In this document: piece by piece, positions 14,661 to 22,790 of the stretch | Layout: every line of letters begins with the position of its first letter | Numbering within the stretch: position 1 is the first letter of the stretch | NCBI GenBank assembly: GCA_964609695.1 | Contig: CAZSSP010000026.1 | Span: 1 to 24,703, forward strand | Source: JAGNHS01 sp964609695 | Lineage (GTDB): Bacteria; Bdellovibrionota; UBA2428 | Reading direction: 5' to 3' | DNA: 24,703 nt | Program-made: the position numbers and the translations under genes | Notes under the pieces: model-generated | What the model saw: the letters and a program-made list of their open reading frames with translations, nothing else | The model's database searches: none | Told to the model about the DNA's origin: nothing

Positions 14661-16151
14661 TTAGAGATGTCCTTCAATAGATTCGTTTAAAAAATTTTCT
14701 AACAATTTGCGGCCTACAAAAAGTCTGTATTCTTTAGAGCCCCTTAAATCGGAAATGGGATGAATCTCTTTGTTGAGAGTTTCGAGGGCTTTTTTGATTT
14801 CAATTGTGTCGAGTTTTTTACCTTTAAGTTGAGTTTCGGTTTTCAATAATCGGAGAGGGTAGGGAGCGACTCCGCCCATTGCAAATCTTAGATCTTCAAT
14901 AATGCCTTTTTGAGAGAGCTTCATCCAAAAACCACCGTTGACACAAGAGATGTCGAGATCGCGACGTTGCGATACTTTTTTAAATGAAATTTTTTCTTTA
15001 GCCCTAGGTAAATCAAAACTAATCGAAACTATAACGTCACCAGGAATCAATTGAGTTTTTTTGTAGGCTAAATAAAAATCTTTAAGGGGAATGCTTATCG
15101 TCTTTTTGCTCTTGGTGCGAAGAATTTTTAGTTGAGCGTTTAGAGCCAATAAAAAGGCTGGAGTGTCAGCAATGGGTGAGGCGTTAGCAATGTTTCCAGC
15201 TAGGGTGGCCATATTTTTTATTTGAGGTGACGCAAATATATTTAAAAAGTTTTTTACAGTCTCGGCATTTTTGGGAAGCGCTCTCCGTAATTCTGATAGC
15301 GAAACTTTGGCACCCACTTCTATGCTTTGAGCAGTCTTCTTAATTTTATGAAGCTCGGGTATCGCATGAAGTGAAATAAAAATGAGAGGCTCTGCTTTCC
15401 CTTTGTTAATTTGAACGCCTAAGTCCGTTCCCGCTGAAAGAAGGGTAGAGTTTGGATGTTTTTGGCGAATAATTGTGAGTTCTTTTAAATTTTTAGGAAT
15501 AAAAAATATTTTATTATTATCTTTTATGAACTTAGATTTTCGAGTTTGTTTTTTTAATTCAAGAATATTGGCCTTTTTTAAATATCTTGATTTGAGGCTT
15601 TCTCCTTTTTGATTCAAGCAAAGCTTGGCGGCTTCAAGTATGGGATCGTAACCAGTGCATCGACAAAGATTTCCTGTGAGATGATTCTTGATGTCTTGTT
15701 CATTGAGAGGCTTATGCTTTTCGTAGATTCCAGCTATGGCCATCGCAAATCCTGGTGTACAAAATCCACATTGGCTAGCGTCAGAATTGATCATTGAGCT
15801 TTGAGCAGGATGGCAATTGGAGTTTTCTTCAAGTCCTTCTATGCTGACAATATGGGCTCCATCTAATTGACCCACGAGGCAGATGCAGGAGTTTATGGCT
15901 TCGAAGCTCAAATTTTTTGAATCGGGACTCTGAGCTTTTAAAACTGTACAAGCACCGCAATCTCCTTCTGCGCACACAATTTTGGTGCCTGTCATTTGAA
16001 GTTGGTATCGGAGATAGTCTGCTAAAGTTGAAAAAACAGCTTGGCCTTGGACTTTTTGAAGTCTGCCATTGAGCATAAATGTCACGAAATCGCGCTGCTT
16101 AGCAATATCGCTCCGCTCTGTATTCATGCCCCTAATATACGGCAGAAGCAT
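14661..16151 (-). CDS. xdhA: Xanthine dehydrogenase small subunit (2x[2Fe-2S] and FAD)
   Basis: Electron-transfer subunit of up to 496 residues carrying both iron-sulfur clusters and FAD in one chain, as in Rhodobacter XdhA. The plant-type [2Fe-2S] domain has Cys60, Cys65, Cys68 (CAEGDCGAC) and Cys89 (NSC). The second cluster domain has Cys128, Cys131 (QCGFC) and Cys163, Cys165 (CRC). The FAD-binding domain follows from about 210 (LLSAGTDLGVQ; later NMATLAGNIANASPIADTPA at about 317-336). The ATG at 16151 and another eight codons later (16127) are both possible; neither has a good Shine-Dalgarno, the second having AGGGG only one base away. First gene of xdhABC. The start is divergent from the CBS gene across a 61-bp gap holding a palindromic operator-like site. 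Confidence 0.93.
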   Translation of the reverse strand: MLLPYIRGMNTERSDIAKQRDFVTFMLNGRLQKVQGQAVFSTLADYLRYQLQMTGTKIVCAEGDCGACTVLKAQSPDSKNLSFEAINSCICLVGQLDGAHIVSIEGLEENSNCHPAQSSMINSDASQCGFCTPGFAMAIAGIYEKHKPLNEQDIKNHLTGNLCRCTGYDPILEAAKLCLNQKGESLKSRYLKKANILELKKQTRKSKFIKDNNKIFFIPKNLKELTIIRQKHPNSTLLSAGTDLGVQINKGKAEPLIFISLHAIPELHKIKKTAQSIEVGAKVSLSELRRALPKNAETVKNFLNIFASPQIKNMATLAGNIANASPIADTPAFLLALNAQLKILRTKSKKTISIPLKDFYLAYKKTQLIPGDVIVSISFDLPRAKEKISFKKVSQRRDLDISCVNGGFWMKLSQKGIIEDLRFAMGGVAPYPLRLLKTETQLKGKKLDTIEIKKALETLNKEIHPISDLRGSKEYRLFVGRKLLENFLNESIEGHL

Positions 16152-16162
16152 TTTTTTTTAAA

Positions 16163-16178
16163 CATGACTGGGGTCATG
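16163..16178. promoter_or_regulatory. 16-bp palindrome with Crp/Fnr geometry between xdhA and the CBS gene
   Basis: CATGAC-TGGG-GTCATG has perfect 6-bp arms around a 4-nt centre. Its core is TGA-N6-TCA, the half-site spacing shared by CRP and FNR operators; compared with the FNR consensus (TTGAT-N4-ATCAA) the outer bases differ. It is the only clear palindrome in the 61-bp divergent gap, so it could control one or both genes. A Crp/Fnr regulator gene lies about 570 bp downstream. The palindrome is seen; the binding partner is inferred. Confidence 0.5.
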
Positions 16179-16212
16179 GTCTTTATTTTCTAGAAGCGCG
16201 AGACTTGGGAGC

Positions 16213-16677
16213 ATGGGAAATTCAGCAAATTTATCTATAGGTATTGAGCCTGGGGCCACTTTGGCTAGGGCTTATTTACTGATGGAGAAATTTAGTAAAA
16301 ACCAATTGCCGGTTTTGTCTGAGGATAAAATAGTAGGCGTGGTTACGCAGCGAGATATTGAGTCACTTATTAATGCTTATTCGAGTCGTTCGGGTGTCAG
16401 CCAGGCTGCTTTAAAAGTGGGAAATTATATGCAAGGGCCTGTGCACCCCGTAGAAGTGGGTTGCGAACTTTCTACAATCGTTAGATTGATGTTGGATGAG
16501 CGGGTAGGTGTGATTGCTGTTATGCAAGATGAGGCCATGGTTGGTGTTTTAACTCGTGATGACTTATTAGAGTTACTTTCAGAATTACTGACCCAAAATA
16601 AGATGACCCTAATGGAATCCTTGAAAATTTTGGAGTCTAAAGCCCCTAAAATCGATTTAAGCTTAAAAAATCAGTGA
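16213..16677 (+). CDS. CBS-domain pair protein
   Basis: 154-residue cytoplasmic protein made almost entirely of two CBS domains (a Bateman module), which in other proteins binds adenine nucleotides such as AMP, ATP or SAM. Domain 1 is at about 8-62 (NQLPVLSEDKIVGVVTQRDI) and domain 2 at about 70-130 (GVIAVMQDEAMVGVLTRDDL). Both keep the G-V-V/L-T-x-R/D-D pattern that often contacts the nucleotide ribose. There is no fused effector domain, so it should act by binding a partner. The ATG has GGGAG only one base upstream, an unusual spacing. It is divergent from xdhA and followed by the Crp/Fnr regulator gene, which has its own promoter. A link between nucleotide sensing and purine catabolism is tempting but unproven. 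Confidence 0.85.
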   Translation: MGNSANLSIGIEPGATLARAYLLMEKFSKNQLPVLSEDKIVGVVTQRDIESLINAYSSRSGVSQAALKVGNYMQGPVHPVEVGCELSTIVRLMLDERVGVIAVMQDEAMVGVLTRDDLLELLSELLTQNKMTLMESLKILESKAPKIDLSLKNQ

Positions 16678-16704
16678 TTGGGCTCTGAGCCTTATTAAGA
16701 TTCG

Positions 16705-16733
16705 TTGCAGATTGCGAATTGAAGTTCTATAAT
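16705..16733 (+). promoter_or_regulatory. Sigma-70-type promoter of the Crp/Fnr gene
   Basis: TTGCAG (16705-16710), a 17-nt spacer and a perfect TATAAT (16728-16733). Transcription would start near 16740, leaving a leader of only about 7 nt before the ATG at 16747 and no room for a normal Shine-Dalgarno. The mRNA may therefore be nearly leaderless. The promoter separates this gene from the CBS gene upstream. Confidence 0.65.
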
Positions 16734-16746
16734 ATTTTCCAACAAG

Positions 16747-17436
16747 ATGTTGAATATTCCAAACCGTTCAAAAGATTGTTCTCAATGTGAGAGTCGCAAG
16801 GAAAACGTTTTTTGCGATTTGCCTGAAGCCGCATTAGAGATTCTTAGCAAAAATAAAGTGGTCAATTCTTTTAAGCGTGGACAATTTATTTTCTACGCCG
16901 GAAATTACCCCAGTGGACTTTATTGCATAAATTCCGGTGTTGTTAAGCTTGAGAGTGAAGGCCCTTCTGGGAATGGCCACATATTGAGAGTGGTGCAATC
17001 AGGTGGAGTTTTGGGTTATCGCTCGCTTTTTGCTGAAGAACCTTATGAGGCCTCTGCTGTGGTTCAAGAGAATGCCACGGTTTGTTTGATCCCTAAATCA
17101 TCTATAGTGGAATTGATTCAAAAGTTTCCTGATTTAGGTTTAAAATTTCTGAGTTACATTTCTAAAGAATTAAGAAGTGCCGAGCAAAGACTTTGCGGTC
17201 AAACAGATAAAAATGCTTCTGAGAGAATCGCGGAAGCTCTATTGTTTTTAAAAGATAAGTTTGCTGATCAAACTTGGACTCGTAAGGATATTGCGGAGTG
17301 GGCAGGCACAACGCCTGAAACTGTAATGCGAAGTCTTGCCGATTTTGAAGATGAAGGTGTCATCGAGCAAACTGGGCGCAAAATTGAAATTAAAAATCGC
17401 GCAAAACTTATCGATTTGGCCAATCTCAGTCTTTAA
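16747..17436 (+). CDS. Crp/Fnr-family transcriptional regulator with possible Fe-S cysteines
   Basis: 229-residue DNA-binding regulator. A cyclic-nucleotide-binding-type beta barrel (about 35-130) is followed by the long dimer helix (about 130-150) and a winged helix (TRKDIAEWAGTTPETVMRSL at 189-208). The recognition helix keeps the Glu and Arg that contact the TGA core in CRP and FNR (E-T-V-M-R), but Met replaces FNR Ser212. N-terminal Cys11, Cys14 and Cys23 (CSQC...FC), plus Cys113 in TVCLIPKS at the position of FNR Cys122, could ligate an oxygen-sensitive [4Fe-4S] cluster. The CX2CX8C spacing is wider than FNR's CX2CX5C, so redox sensing is plausible, not certain. Cys60 and Cys150 are extra. 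Its 3' end overlaps the convergent cusA gene by 11 bp. Confidence 0.88.
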   Translation: MLNIPNRSKDCSQCESRKENVFCDLPEAALEILSKNKVVNSFKRGQFIFYAGNYPSGLYCINSGVVKLESEGPSGNGHILRVVQSGGVLGYRSLFAEEPYEASAVVQENATVCLIPKSSIVELIQKFPDLGLKFLSYISKELRSAEQRLCGQTDKNASERIAEALLFLKDKFADQTWTRKDIAEWAGTTPETVMRSLADFEDEGVIEQTGRKIEIKNRAKLIDLANLSL

Positions 17437-20400
17437 TTGACAATTCGCTTCTAACTTTCCATTCGTAAAAAATAACAGGGTAAATTAAAAGTTCAAGAAT
17501 AAAACTTGTGGCGAGTCCACCAATCATGGGTGCTGCAATACGTTTCATCACATCGGCACCCGCTCCCGATGACCACATGATGGGCACGAGTCCCATGAAC
17601 AAAGCCATTACAGTCATCATTTTGGGGCGAACCCTATGAACAGCGCCTTCAATGATGGCGTCTTTTAAATCTTGAATACTCTTCATGCGGCCTTCTTTTT
17701 GCCTGTGATCATAAGCTAAATCCAAATAGAGCAACATAAACACGCCTGTTTCGGCATCAAGTCCCATGAGTGCGATCATTCCCACCCATGCGGCAATGGA
17801 TGTGTTGTAGCCCAATATCCATATAAACCAAATGGCACCGATTAAAGAGAAGGGCACAGCCAACATAACAATCCCAGTTTTGATCCACGACTTGGTGTTA
17901 AAAAATAAAAGAAAGGCAATTAGGAGTAATGTGATGGGGATAACTACTTTGAGTCTTTCTTTGACTCGAATCATATTTTCAAATTGTCCACTCCAAGAGA
18001 TGGTGTATCCGCTAGGAATTTTTAATTTAGATTCGAGTTCTTTTTTTCCGTGGCTTACAAAACTTCCTATGTCAGTTTTGTTCAAATCCACATCCACAAA
18101 CACATAAGCGACGGGCATGGCGTTTTCGTTGCGGATCATGCCGGGTGCTTCCTTGATGGAGACATTGGCAATCTCTCTTAATTGAATCAGGGCTCCAGAA
18201 GAATTTTTAAGAGGAATTTTTTTGATGCTATCGATATCGTTGCGTGAACTTTGATTGAGTCTAACTTGAATGGGAAATCTTTCGCGGGAATTTAAACTTG
18301 TAGACACATTTTCCCCACCGATCATCATCATGGCTTGATCTTGGGCTTCTTTAAGGCTCATCCCAAAAGAAGCTAGAGCTTGTCTGTTAAAGTCGACGTC
18401 AAGAAAAAATCCGCTCGCGGCTCTTTCGGCCACAACACTTCGAGTGCCTTTAAGGGGTTTAATGATTCCCTCGATATCAGTAGCAATGCCCTCAATCACT
18501 TTTAAATCGGGACCAAAGACTTTCACACCAACTGTGCTTCTGATTCCTGTTGAAAGCATATCTATGCGATTCTTGATGGGCATAGTCCATATATTGGGCA
18601 TACCTGGAAATTTCAATTTTTCATTCATGGCACTCACGAGTTGTTCTTCGCTGCGCTGATCGGGCCAGAAAAATCTAAAAGGTGCTTTTAGGAAATTTGG
18701 AATCCAATTGGAATACCATCGTTCAATTCTTGGCCAATCTTTTTTTGGCTTTAATAATATTGTTGTTTCTACCATCGACAGAGGGGCCGTATCAGTGGGG
18801 GTTTCTGCGCGACCAGCTTTTCCGAATACTCTTTCGACTTCTCCAAAACTTTTAATAATTTGATCTTGTTTTTGGAGTACCTCCATAGCTTGTGGAGCTG
18901 ACATTCCTGGAAGAGCCGTGGGCATATAAAGTAAACTGCCTTCGTGAAGCACTGGCATGAATTCAGAGCCCAGCATAAAGTAGGCGGGAATAGTGCTTAA
19001 AACTAATACTGTTGCGGCTATTAAAACTTGTTTACGTTTTTCTAAAACCCAATGAACAGCGGGTTCGTAAATTTTGAAAATTCTTTTACTGATAGGATGT
19101 TTTTCTTCTGCGTAATATTTTCCAACAAAGAGTGTGTTGGCCAGATTGTTCATCCAAACTTTTGAAAAGTTGAAGGGTTCAGATCGCGAAAATAGCATAC
19201 GCATAGCGGGGTCGAGTGTGATAGCTAAAATTGCAGCTATGGCCATGGATAAATTTTTTGAAAGTGCGAGGGGTCTGAAAAGTCTTCCTTCTTGGTCTAC
19301 TAATGTGAAGACGGGTAAAAAGGCTACGGCAATCACTAGAAGAGAGAAAAATACCGAGGGTCCTACTTCTAATAAGGCTTCCAAACGAACATGATGAAAA
19401 CTTTCTTTCTTACCTGTTGCTTCCCATATTTGAATTTTTTTATAGGCGTTTTCGACTTCCACAATGGCTCCATCTACAAGGACACCAATCGAAATACATA
19501 TTCCTGCAAGCGACATGATGTTACTGCTTTGGCCAATTAAATATAAAGGTATAAAAGATAATAAGACGGCAATGGGAATGGTGAGGATTGGGACAATGGC
19601 CGATGGAAAATGCCAAAGAAAAAGCAAAATCACTAAACTGACAATGATAAGTTCTTCGATAAGACTATGGCGAAGAGTTTCCATAGAGCGTTCGATAAGG
19701 TCGCTGCGATCGTAAGTTGTTATAATTTTCACACCCTCTGGCAGTGAAGCTTTGAGCTCATCTAATTTAGTTTTAACTCTTTCAATAACAGCGGGCACGT
19801 TTTCGCCCTGTCTCATCACAACGATGCCACCCACCGTATCGCCTTTTCCATCGAGATCAGAAAGTCCTCTTCGCATGTCGGGACCCATTTGAACTTTGGC
19901 GATGTCTCTAACTAAAATAGAGGATCGAGTCTGAGGATTAAAACTCACTACGGCATTTTCAATGTCGCCAATATTTTTTATGAGACCTTGGCTTCTAACC
20001 ATGGCTTCTGAACCTGAAAACTCAACAACTCTTCCCCCGCTTTCTTGGTTGGAATTTCGAACGGCATTGAGTAATTCTTCAAAACTTACATGAAGATTTT
20101 GAAGTTTTAGGGGGTCGGCTAAAATTTGAAATTGTTTTACAAAACCACCAATGGAAGCCACTTCGGAAACTCCTGGGACTGATTGTAGGTGATAGCGCAA
20201 ATTCCAATCTTGAAGGGCTCTAAGGTCGGCGCTATTGAGTCGACCACTTTCGTCTTTAAGAGCGTATTGATAAACCCAACCGATACTAGTGGCATCGGGT
20301 CCGAGTTCTGTGCTGACTCCTTCGGGAAGTTTGGGCATGATTCGACTCAAATATTCCGATACGCGACTGCGAGCCCAATAGAGGTCGGTGCCATCTTCGA

Positions 20401-20686
20401 AAATGACATAGACATAAGAAAATCCAAAATCTGTAAGACCACGTACGGATTTTACTTTTGGAGCACCTAAAAGTCCGGCCACAATGGGGTAGGTGACTTG
20501 GTTTTCGAGCACGTCTGGAGAACGATCCCATTTGGAATAAATAATCACCTGAGTGTCTGATAGGTCGGGAATGGCATCTAATGGGATTTGTTTGAGGCAA
20601 TAAAATCCACCCACCATGGCGAGCGTGGTGAGAATTAAAACTAAAAATTTATTGTCTACTGAAAACTTGATGATGCTTTTAATCAT
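17426..20686 (-). CDS. cusA: Heavy-metal efflux RND pump, CusA-like (Cu/Ag type)
   Basis: Inner-membrane proton-driven pump of 1086 residues, the energised part of a tripartite metal exporter. The HME-RND pattern is clear from the N-terminus (QIPLDAIPDLSDTQV, 33-47) through TM4 (NIMSLAGICISIGVLVDGAIVEVENA), with proton-relay Asp405 at the same number as in CusA. Methionines matching the CusA metal site are present: Met588 (LLYMPT), Met638 (LSMVE) and Met710 (IDMLSTG), corresponding to E. coli Met573, 623 and 672, plus Met391 of the relay. This favours Cu(I)/Ag(I) over Zn/Co/Cd. An aromatic-rich insert at about 655-680 is common in CzcA/CusA relatives. The ATG overlaps the adaptor gene by 8 bp, with AAGAGG upstream. 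It is the last gene of the efflux operon and overlaps the convergent Crp/Fnr gene. Confidence 0.93.
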   Translation of the reverse strand: MIKSIIKFSVDNKFLVLILTTLAMVGGFYCLKQIPLDAIPDLSDTQVIIYSKWDRSPDVLENQVTYPIVAGLLGAPKVKSVRGLTDFGFSYVYVIFEDGTDLYWARSRVSEYLSRIMPKLPEGVSTELGPDATSIGWVYQYALKDESGRLNSADLRALQDWNLRYHLQSVPGVSEVASIGGFVKQFQILADPLKLQNLHVSFEELLNAVRNSNQESGGRVVEFSGSEAMVRSQGLIKNIGDIENAVVSFNPQTRSSILVRDIAKVQMGPDMRRGLSDLDGKGDTVGGIVVMRQGENVPAVIERVKTKLDELKASLPEGVKIITTYDRSDLIERSMETLRHSLIEELIIVSLVILLFLWHFPSAIVPILTIPIAVLLSFIPLYLIGQSSNIMSLAGICISIGVLVDGAIVEVENAYKKIQIWEATGKKESFHHVRLEALLEVGPSVFFSLLVIAVAFLPVFTLVDQEGRLFRPLALSKNLSMAIAAILAITLDPAMRMLFSRSEPFNFSKVWMNNLANTLFVGKYYAEEKHPISKRIFKIYEPAVHWVLEKRKQVLIAATVLVLSTIPAYFMLGSEFMPVLHEGSLLYMPTALPGMSAPQAMEVLQKQDQIIKSFGEVERVFGKAGRAETPTDTAPLSMVETTILLKPKKDWPRIERWYSNWIPNFLKAPFRFFWPDQRSEEQLVSAMNEKLKFPGMPNIWTMPIKNRIDMLSTGIRSTVGVKVFGPDLKVIEGIATDIEGIIKPLKGTRSVVAERAASGFFLDVDFNRQALASFGMSLKEAQDQAMMMIGGENVSTSLNSRERFPIQVRLNQSSRNDIDSIKKIPLKNSSGALIQLREIANVSIKEAPGMIRNENAMPVAYVFVDVDLNKTDIGSFVSHGKKELESKLKIPSGYTISWSGQFENMIRVKERLKVVIPITLLLIAFLLFFNTKSWIKTGIVMLAVPFSLIGAIWFIWILGYNTSIAAWVGMIALMGLDAETGVFMLLYLDLAYDHRQKEGRMKSIQDLKDAIIEGAVHRVRPKMMTVMALFMGLVPIMWSSGAGADVMKRIAAPMIGGLATSFILELLIYPVIFYEWKVRSELSIKD

Positions 20687-21473
20687 TGGCGCCTCTTATT
20701 CTAGCTTCAGAATCTAATAAAAAGTTAGAGTGCGAATTGATGATGTCGCCACTTTTAAGGCCGCTTATGACATGAATAGAATCACCTATCATGCTTCCTA
20801 GCTTAACTTTGCGAGGAGAAATTTTCTTTCCATCAATTAAGTAAACGAGATCTTGGTTTCCAGTTCGAATAACGGCATTGGCAGGAATAAGAATTCCAGA
20901 TTTAGCTTCTGTAAAAATTGTGGCCAATACAGAGGATTCCGGGCGTAAGGAGCTCAGAGCTTTTTTTAATAACACTACGACTCGAACGGATCTTGTCATG
21001 GGATCCAGTATAGAGTCGATATTCACAATTTTAGCTTCAATAGGCTCCATAGTGGAGGGACTTTGGGCTTCTACCTTGAGACCCACTTTAAGTTTGCTTA
21101 GATCGGCTTCCTGAACTTGCAAAACTAAGGTGGAGTTTGAAATCGCTCTTCCGGAACTCTTTATACTTTCACTTATGTCTTCTTCTTTGACTTCGAAGGG
21201 AATAAGCCCGACGTTTACGGCTTCTTCGTCACTTAATTTGAATGAAGCTCTTCCTTTGATTTTATCGTCTTTAGAAGCTTCTTCGGCCTCTTCTTCGTAA
21301 ACTGGAATATAGTCCATGCCCATGTCGTCTTTCATAAAGACAGGTGAAGTGATGGCGGGATTCATGGGGTTTCTATAAAATTTAATTTTTTTTGAATCTT
21401 TGCTTTCTTCAGCGTTTATTGAAAATAAAAGTGCAAAATTTAGAACGAATAAAATTTTATTTGTATTTTTCAT
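20679..21473 (-). CDS. cusB: CusB-like membrane fusion protein lacking the lipoyl/alpha-hairpin region
   Basis: Periplasmic adaptor expected to link the pump to the outer-membrane channel. It has a signal peptide (1-21), then a heavy-metal-binding-like motif (FYRNPMNPA...DDMGMDYIPVYEEE, 32-62) that keeps methionines but lacks the usual CP/CG cysteines, then the start of the adaptor core (GLIPFEVKEEDISESIKSSG). At about residue 110 the sequence passes directly from SGRAISNS to TLVLQVQEADLSKLKVG, which normally follows the second lipoyl half. About 120 residues (both lipoyl halves and the alpha-hairpin) seem to be missing. The beta-barrel and membrane-proximal parts then follow normally to residue 264. 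There is no frameshift: one clean frame, with a good AGGAGA Shine-Dalgarno, overlapping the upstream gene by 4 bp and cusA by 8 bp. Confidence 0.85.
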   Translation of the reverse strand: MKNTNKILFVLNFALLFSINAEESKDSKKIKFYRNPMNPAITSPVFMKDDMGMDYIPVYEEEAEEASKDDKIKGRASFKLSDEEAVNVGLIPFEVKEEDISESIKSSGRAISNSTLVLQVQEADLSKLKVGLKVEAQSPSTMEPIEAKIVNIDSILDPMTRSVRVVVLLKKALSSLRPESSVLATIFTEAKSGILIPANAVIRTGNQDLVYLIDGKKISPRKVKLGSMIGDSIHVISGLKSGDIINSHSNFLLDSEARIRGAND

Positions 21474-22717
21474 TGTGGATTCTCCTGAGAATGCTTGGGA
21501 CTTGAATTAGCCGTGAGGCTTTGAAAGTTAAGAAGTTTTTCTTCGTAGTTAACCCTAATATCTAGCATTTTCTTTTCGGTTTCTAATTGCATTTCAACGG
21601 CAGATAGGTGCTCACCGAGACTTTCCATGTCGTATGAGCCCAGCGAATGAAGCAATTTAATTCTACGTGCGAGTTTAGGAAGAACTTGATTCTTTAAATT
21701 GTTATATTGAGTGCGAAGAGTGTTAATTTCTTCTTGAAGAATTAGAGTGACGTTTTGGTTTTCGATTTGTGACTTTTGAAGTTGAGCCCGAGCTTCATAG
21801 ACTTTGGCACGAGCCTGAGCGATTTTTGCATTGTTTTGCCAATAAAAGAGGGGCACTTCAACTCCCAACATGATCTCTTGGCTTTTGGGGGTGTTGGCAA
21901 ATTCAGAGTTCCATTTATAAGTGATATTGAAATCAGGTAGGTAGCTGGAGTTGGCTAACGCTTTTTGAGACTGAGCTTCATCGAGGCGAGCTTCAGCGGC
22001 TGCGAGAGCTCTGCTTTTATCAAGTGATTTAAGTGTGGGCTCAGAAATCTCATCTTCGTTGGCCTCAAGAGTGGGCGGGCTTATCGTCGAATTGGGATCG
22101 AGTGCCATAAGAATTTTTAGAGCGCCTTGATTGCGTAGGACTTCTAGTTTGGCCTCTAAAGCTTCGTTTTCCTTGAGGCTTATTTGACTTTCTATTTCTA
22201 ATAAATGAGCACTCTTAAGACTGTTTGATGTTGAGCCAAGCTGGCTTTGTTTGAGATGGCGTTTGAGCGCTGCAATTTCATCTTCAATTAATGCTACTTC
22301 TCGATAGGATTTATAGTAGGACCAAAAAGCAACCCGAGCACTCCCTTCAATGAGCTGCTTTTGGAGAGATTCTTCAAATTCTGTGGCCCTGAGATTGGCT
22401 TTTGCTGCTTGGATTCGTGTGATTATTTTTGTGGGGAAGGGGATGTTTTGACTAATTTGATAGCTAGCCTTTTCCTTCATTCCGTTGGATTTATAAGGAC
22501 CCTCAGTTCCCATATAGCTCATAGAGATCATTGGATTGGAAATATCTGTTGAGCCCAAAACTTCTTTGCGTGCTTGCTCGAGTTTTGCTTCTAAACTTTT
22601 AATGTCGAGGTTCTTAGCTTTAGTGTTTTCAATAAGCTCATTGAGAGTGATGGACCAGGCGCCCTGTGTGCCTAGAATGGATGTGGTGAGGATTAGGTAT
22701 CTCAGCAGAAACTTCAT
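21470..22717 (-). CDS. Outer-membrane efflux channel of the TolC/CusC-CzcC family
   Basis: About 415 residues from the ATG at 22717, which starts at the signal peptide (MKFLLRYLILTTSILGTQGA); an in-frame ATG at 22759 would add 14 polar residues and is less likely. This is the TolC-type outer-membrane factor of the metal exporter. It shows the family pattern of two similar halves: N-terminal LNELIENTKAKNLDIKSLEA with KASYQISQNIPFP, and C-terminal SYLPDFNITYKWNS then LGVEVPLFYWQNNAKIAQAR, each followed by long coiled-coil helices that build the periplasmic tunnel. No lipobox is visible, unlike E. coli CusC. It overlaps the adaptor gene by 4 bp. The start faces the ECF sigma factor gene across 73 bp. 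Confidence 0.88.
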   Translation of the reverse strand: MKFLLRYLILTTSILGTQGAWSITLNELIENTKAKNLDIKSLEAKLEQARKEVLGSTDISNPMISMSYMGTEGPYKSNGMKEKASYQISQNIPFPTKIITRIQAAKANLRATEFEESLQKQLIEGSARVAFWSYYKSYREVALIEDEIAALKRHLKQSQLGSTSNSLKSAHLLEIESQISLKENEALEAKLEVLRNQGALKILMALDPNSTISPPTLEANEDEISEPTLKSLDKSRALAAAEARLDEAQSQKALANSSYLPDFNITYKWNSEFANTPKSQEIMLGVEVPLFYWQNNAKIAQARAKVYEARAQLQKSQIENQNVTLILQEEINTLRTQYNNLKNQVLPKLARRIKLLHSLGSYDMESLGEHLSAVEMQLETEKKMLDIRVNYEEKLLNFQSLTANSSPKHSQENPQ

Positions 22718-22790
22718 ATCTCTATAACGCCACGAATTTCTAAATTGTGACAGAGGCATAATTGAAATCTTTGCTTTAGAATAAGCTTTA

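Noticed and set aside
16680..16692. Small GGCTC-T-GAGCC palindrome after the CBS gene as a terminator
   Set aside because: The stem is short with almost no loop and no T-run follows, so termination cannot be supported.
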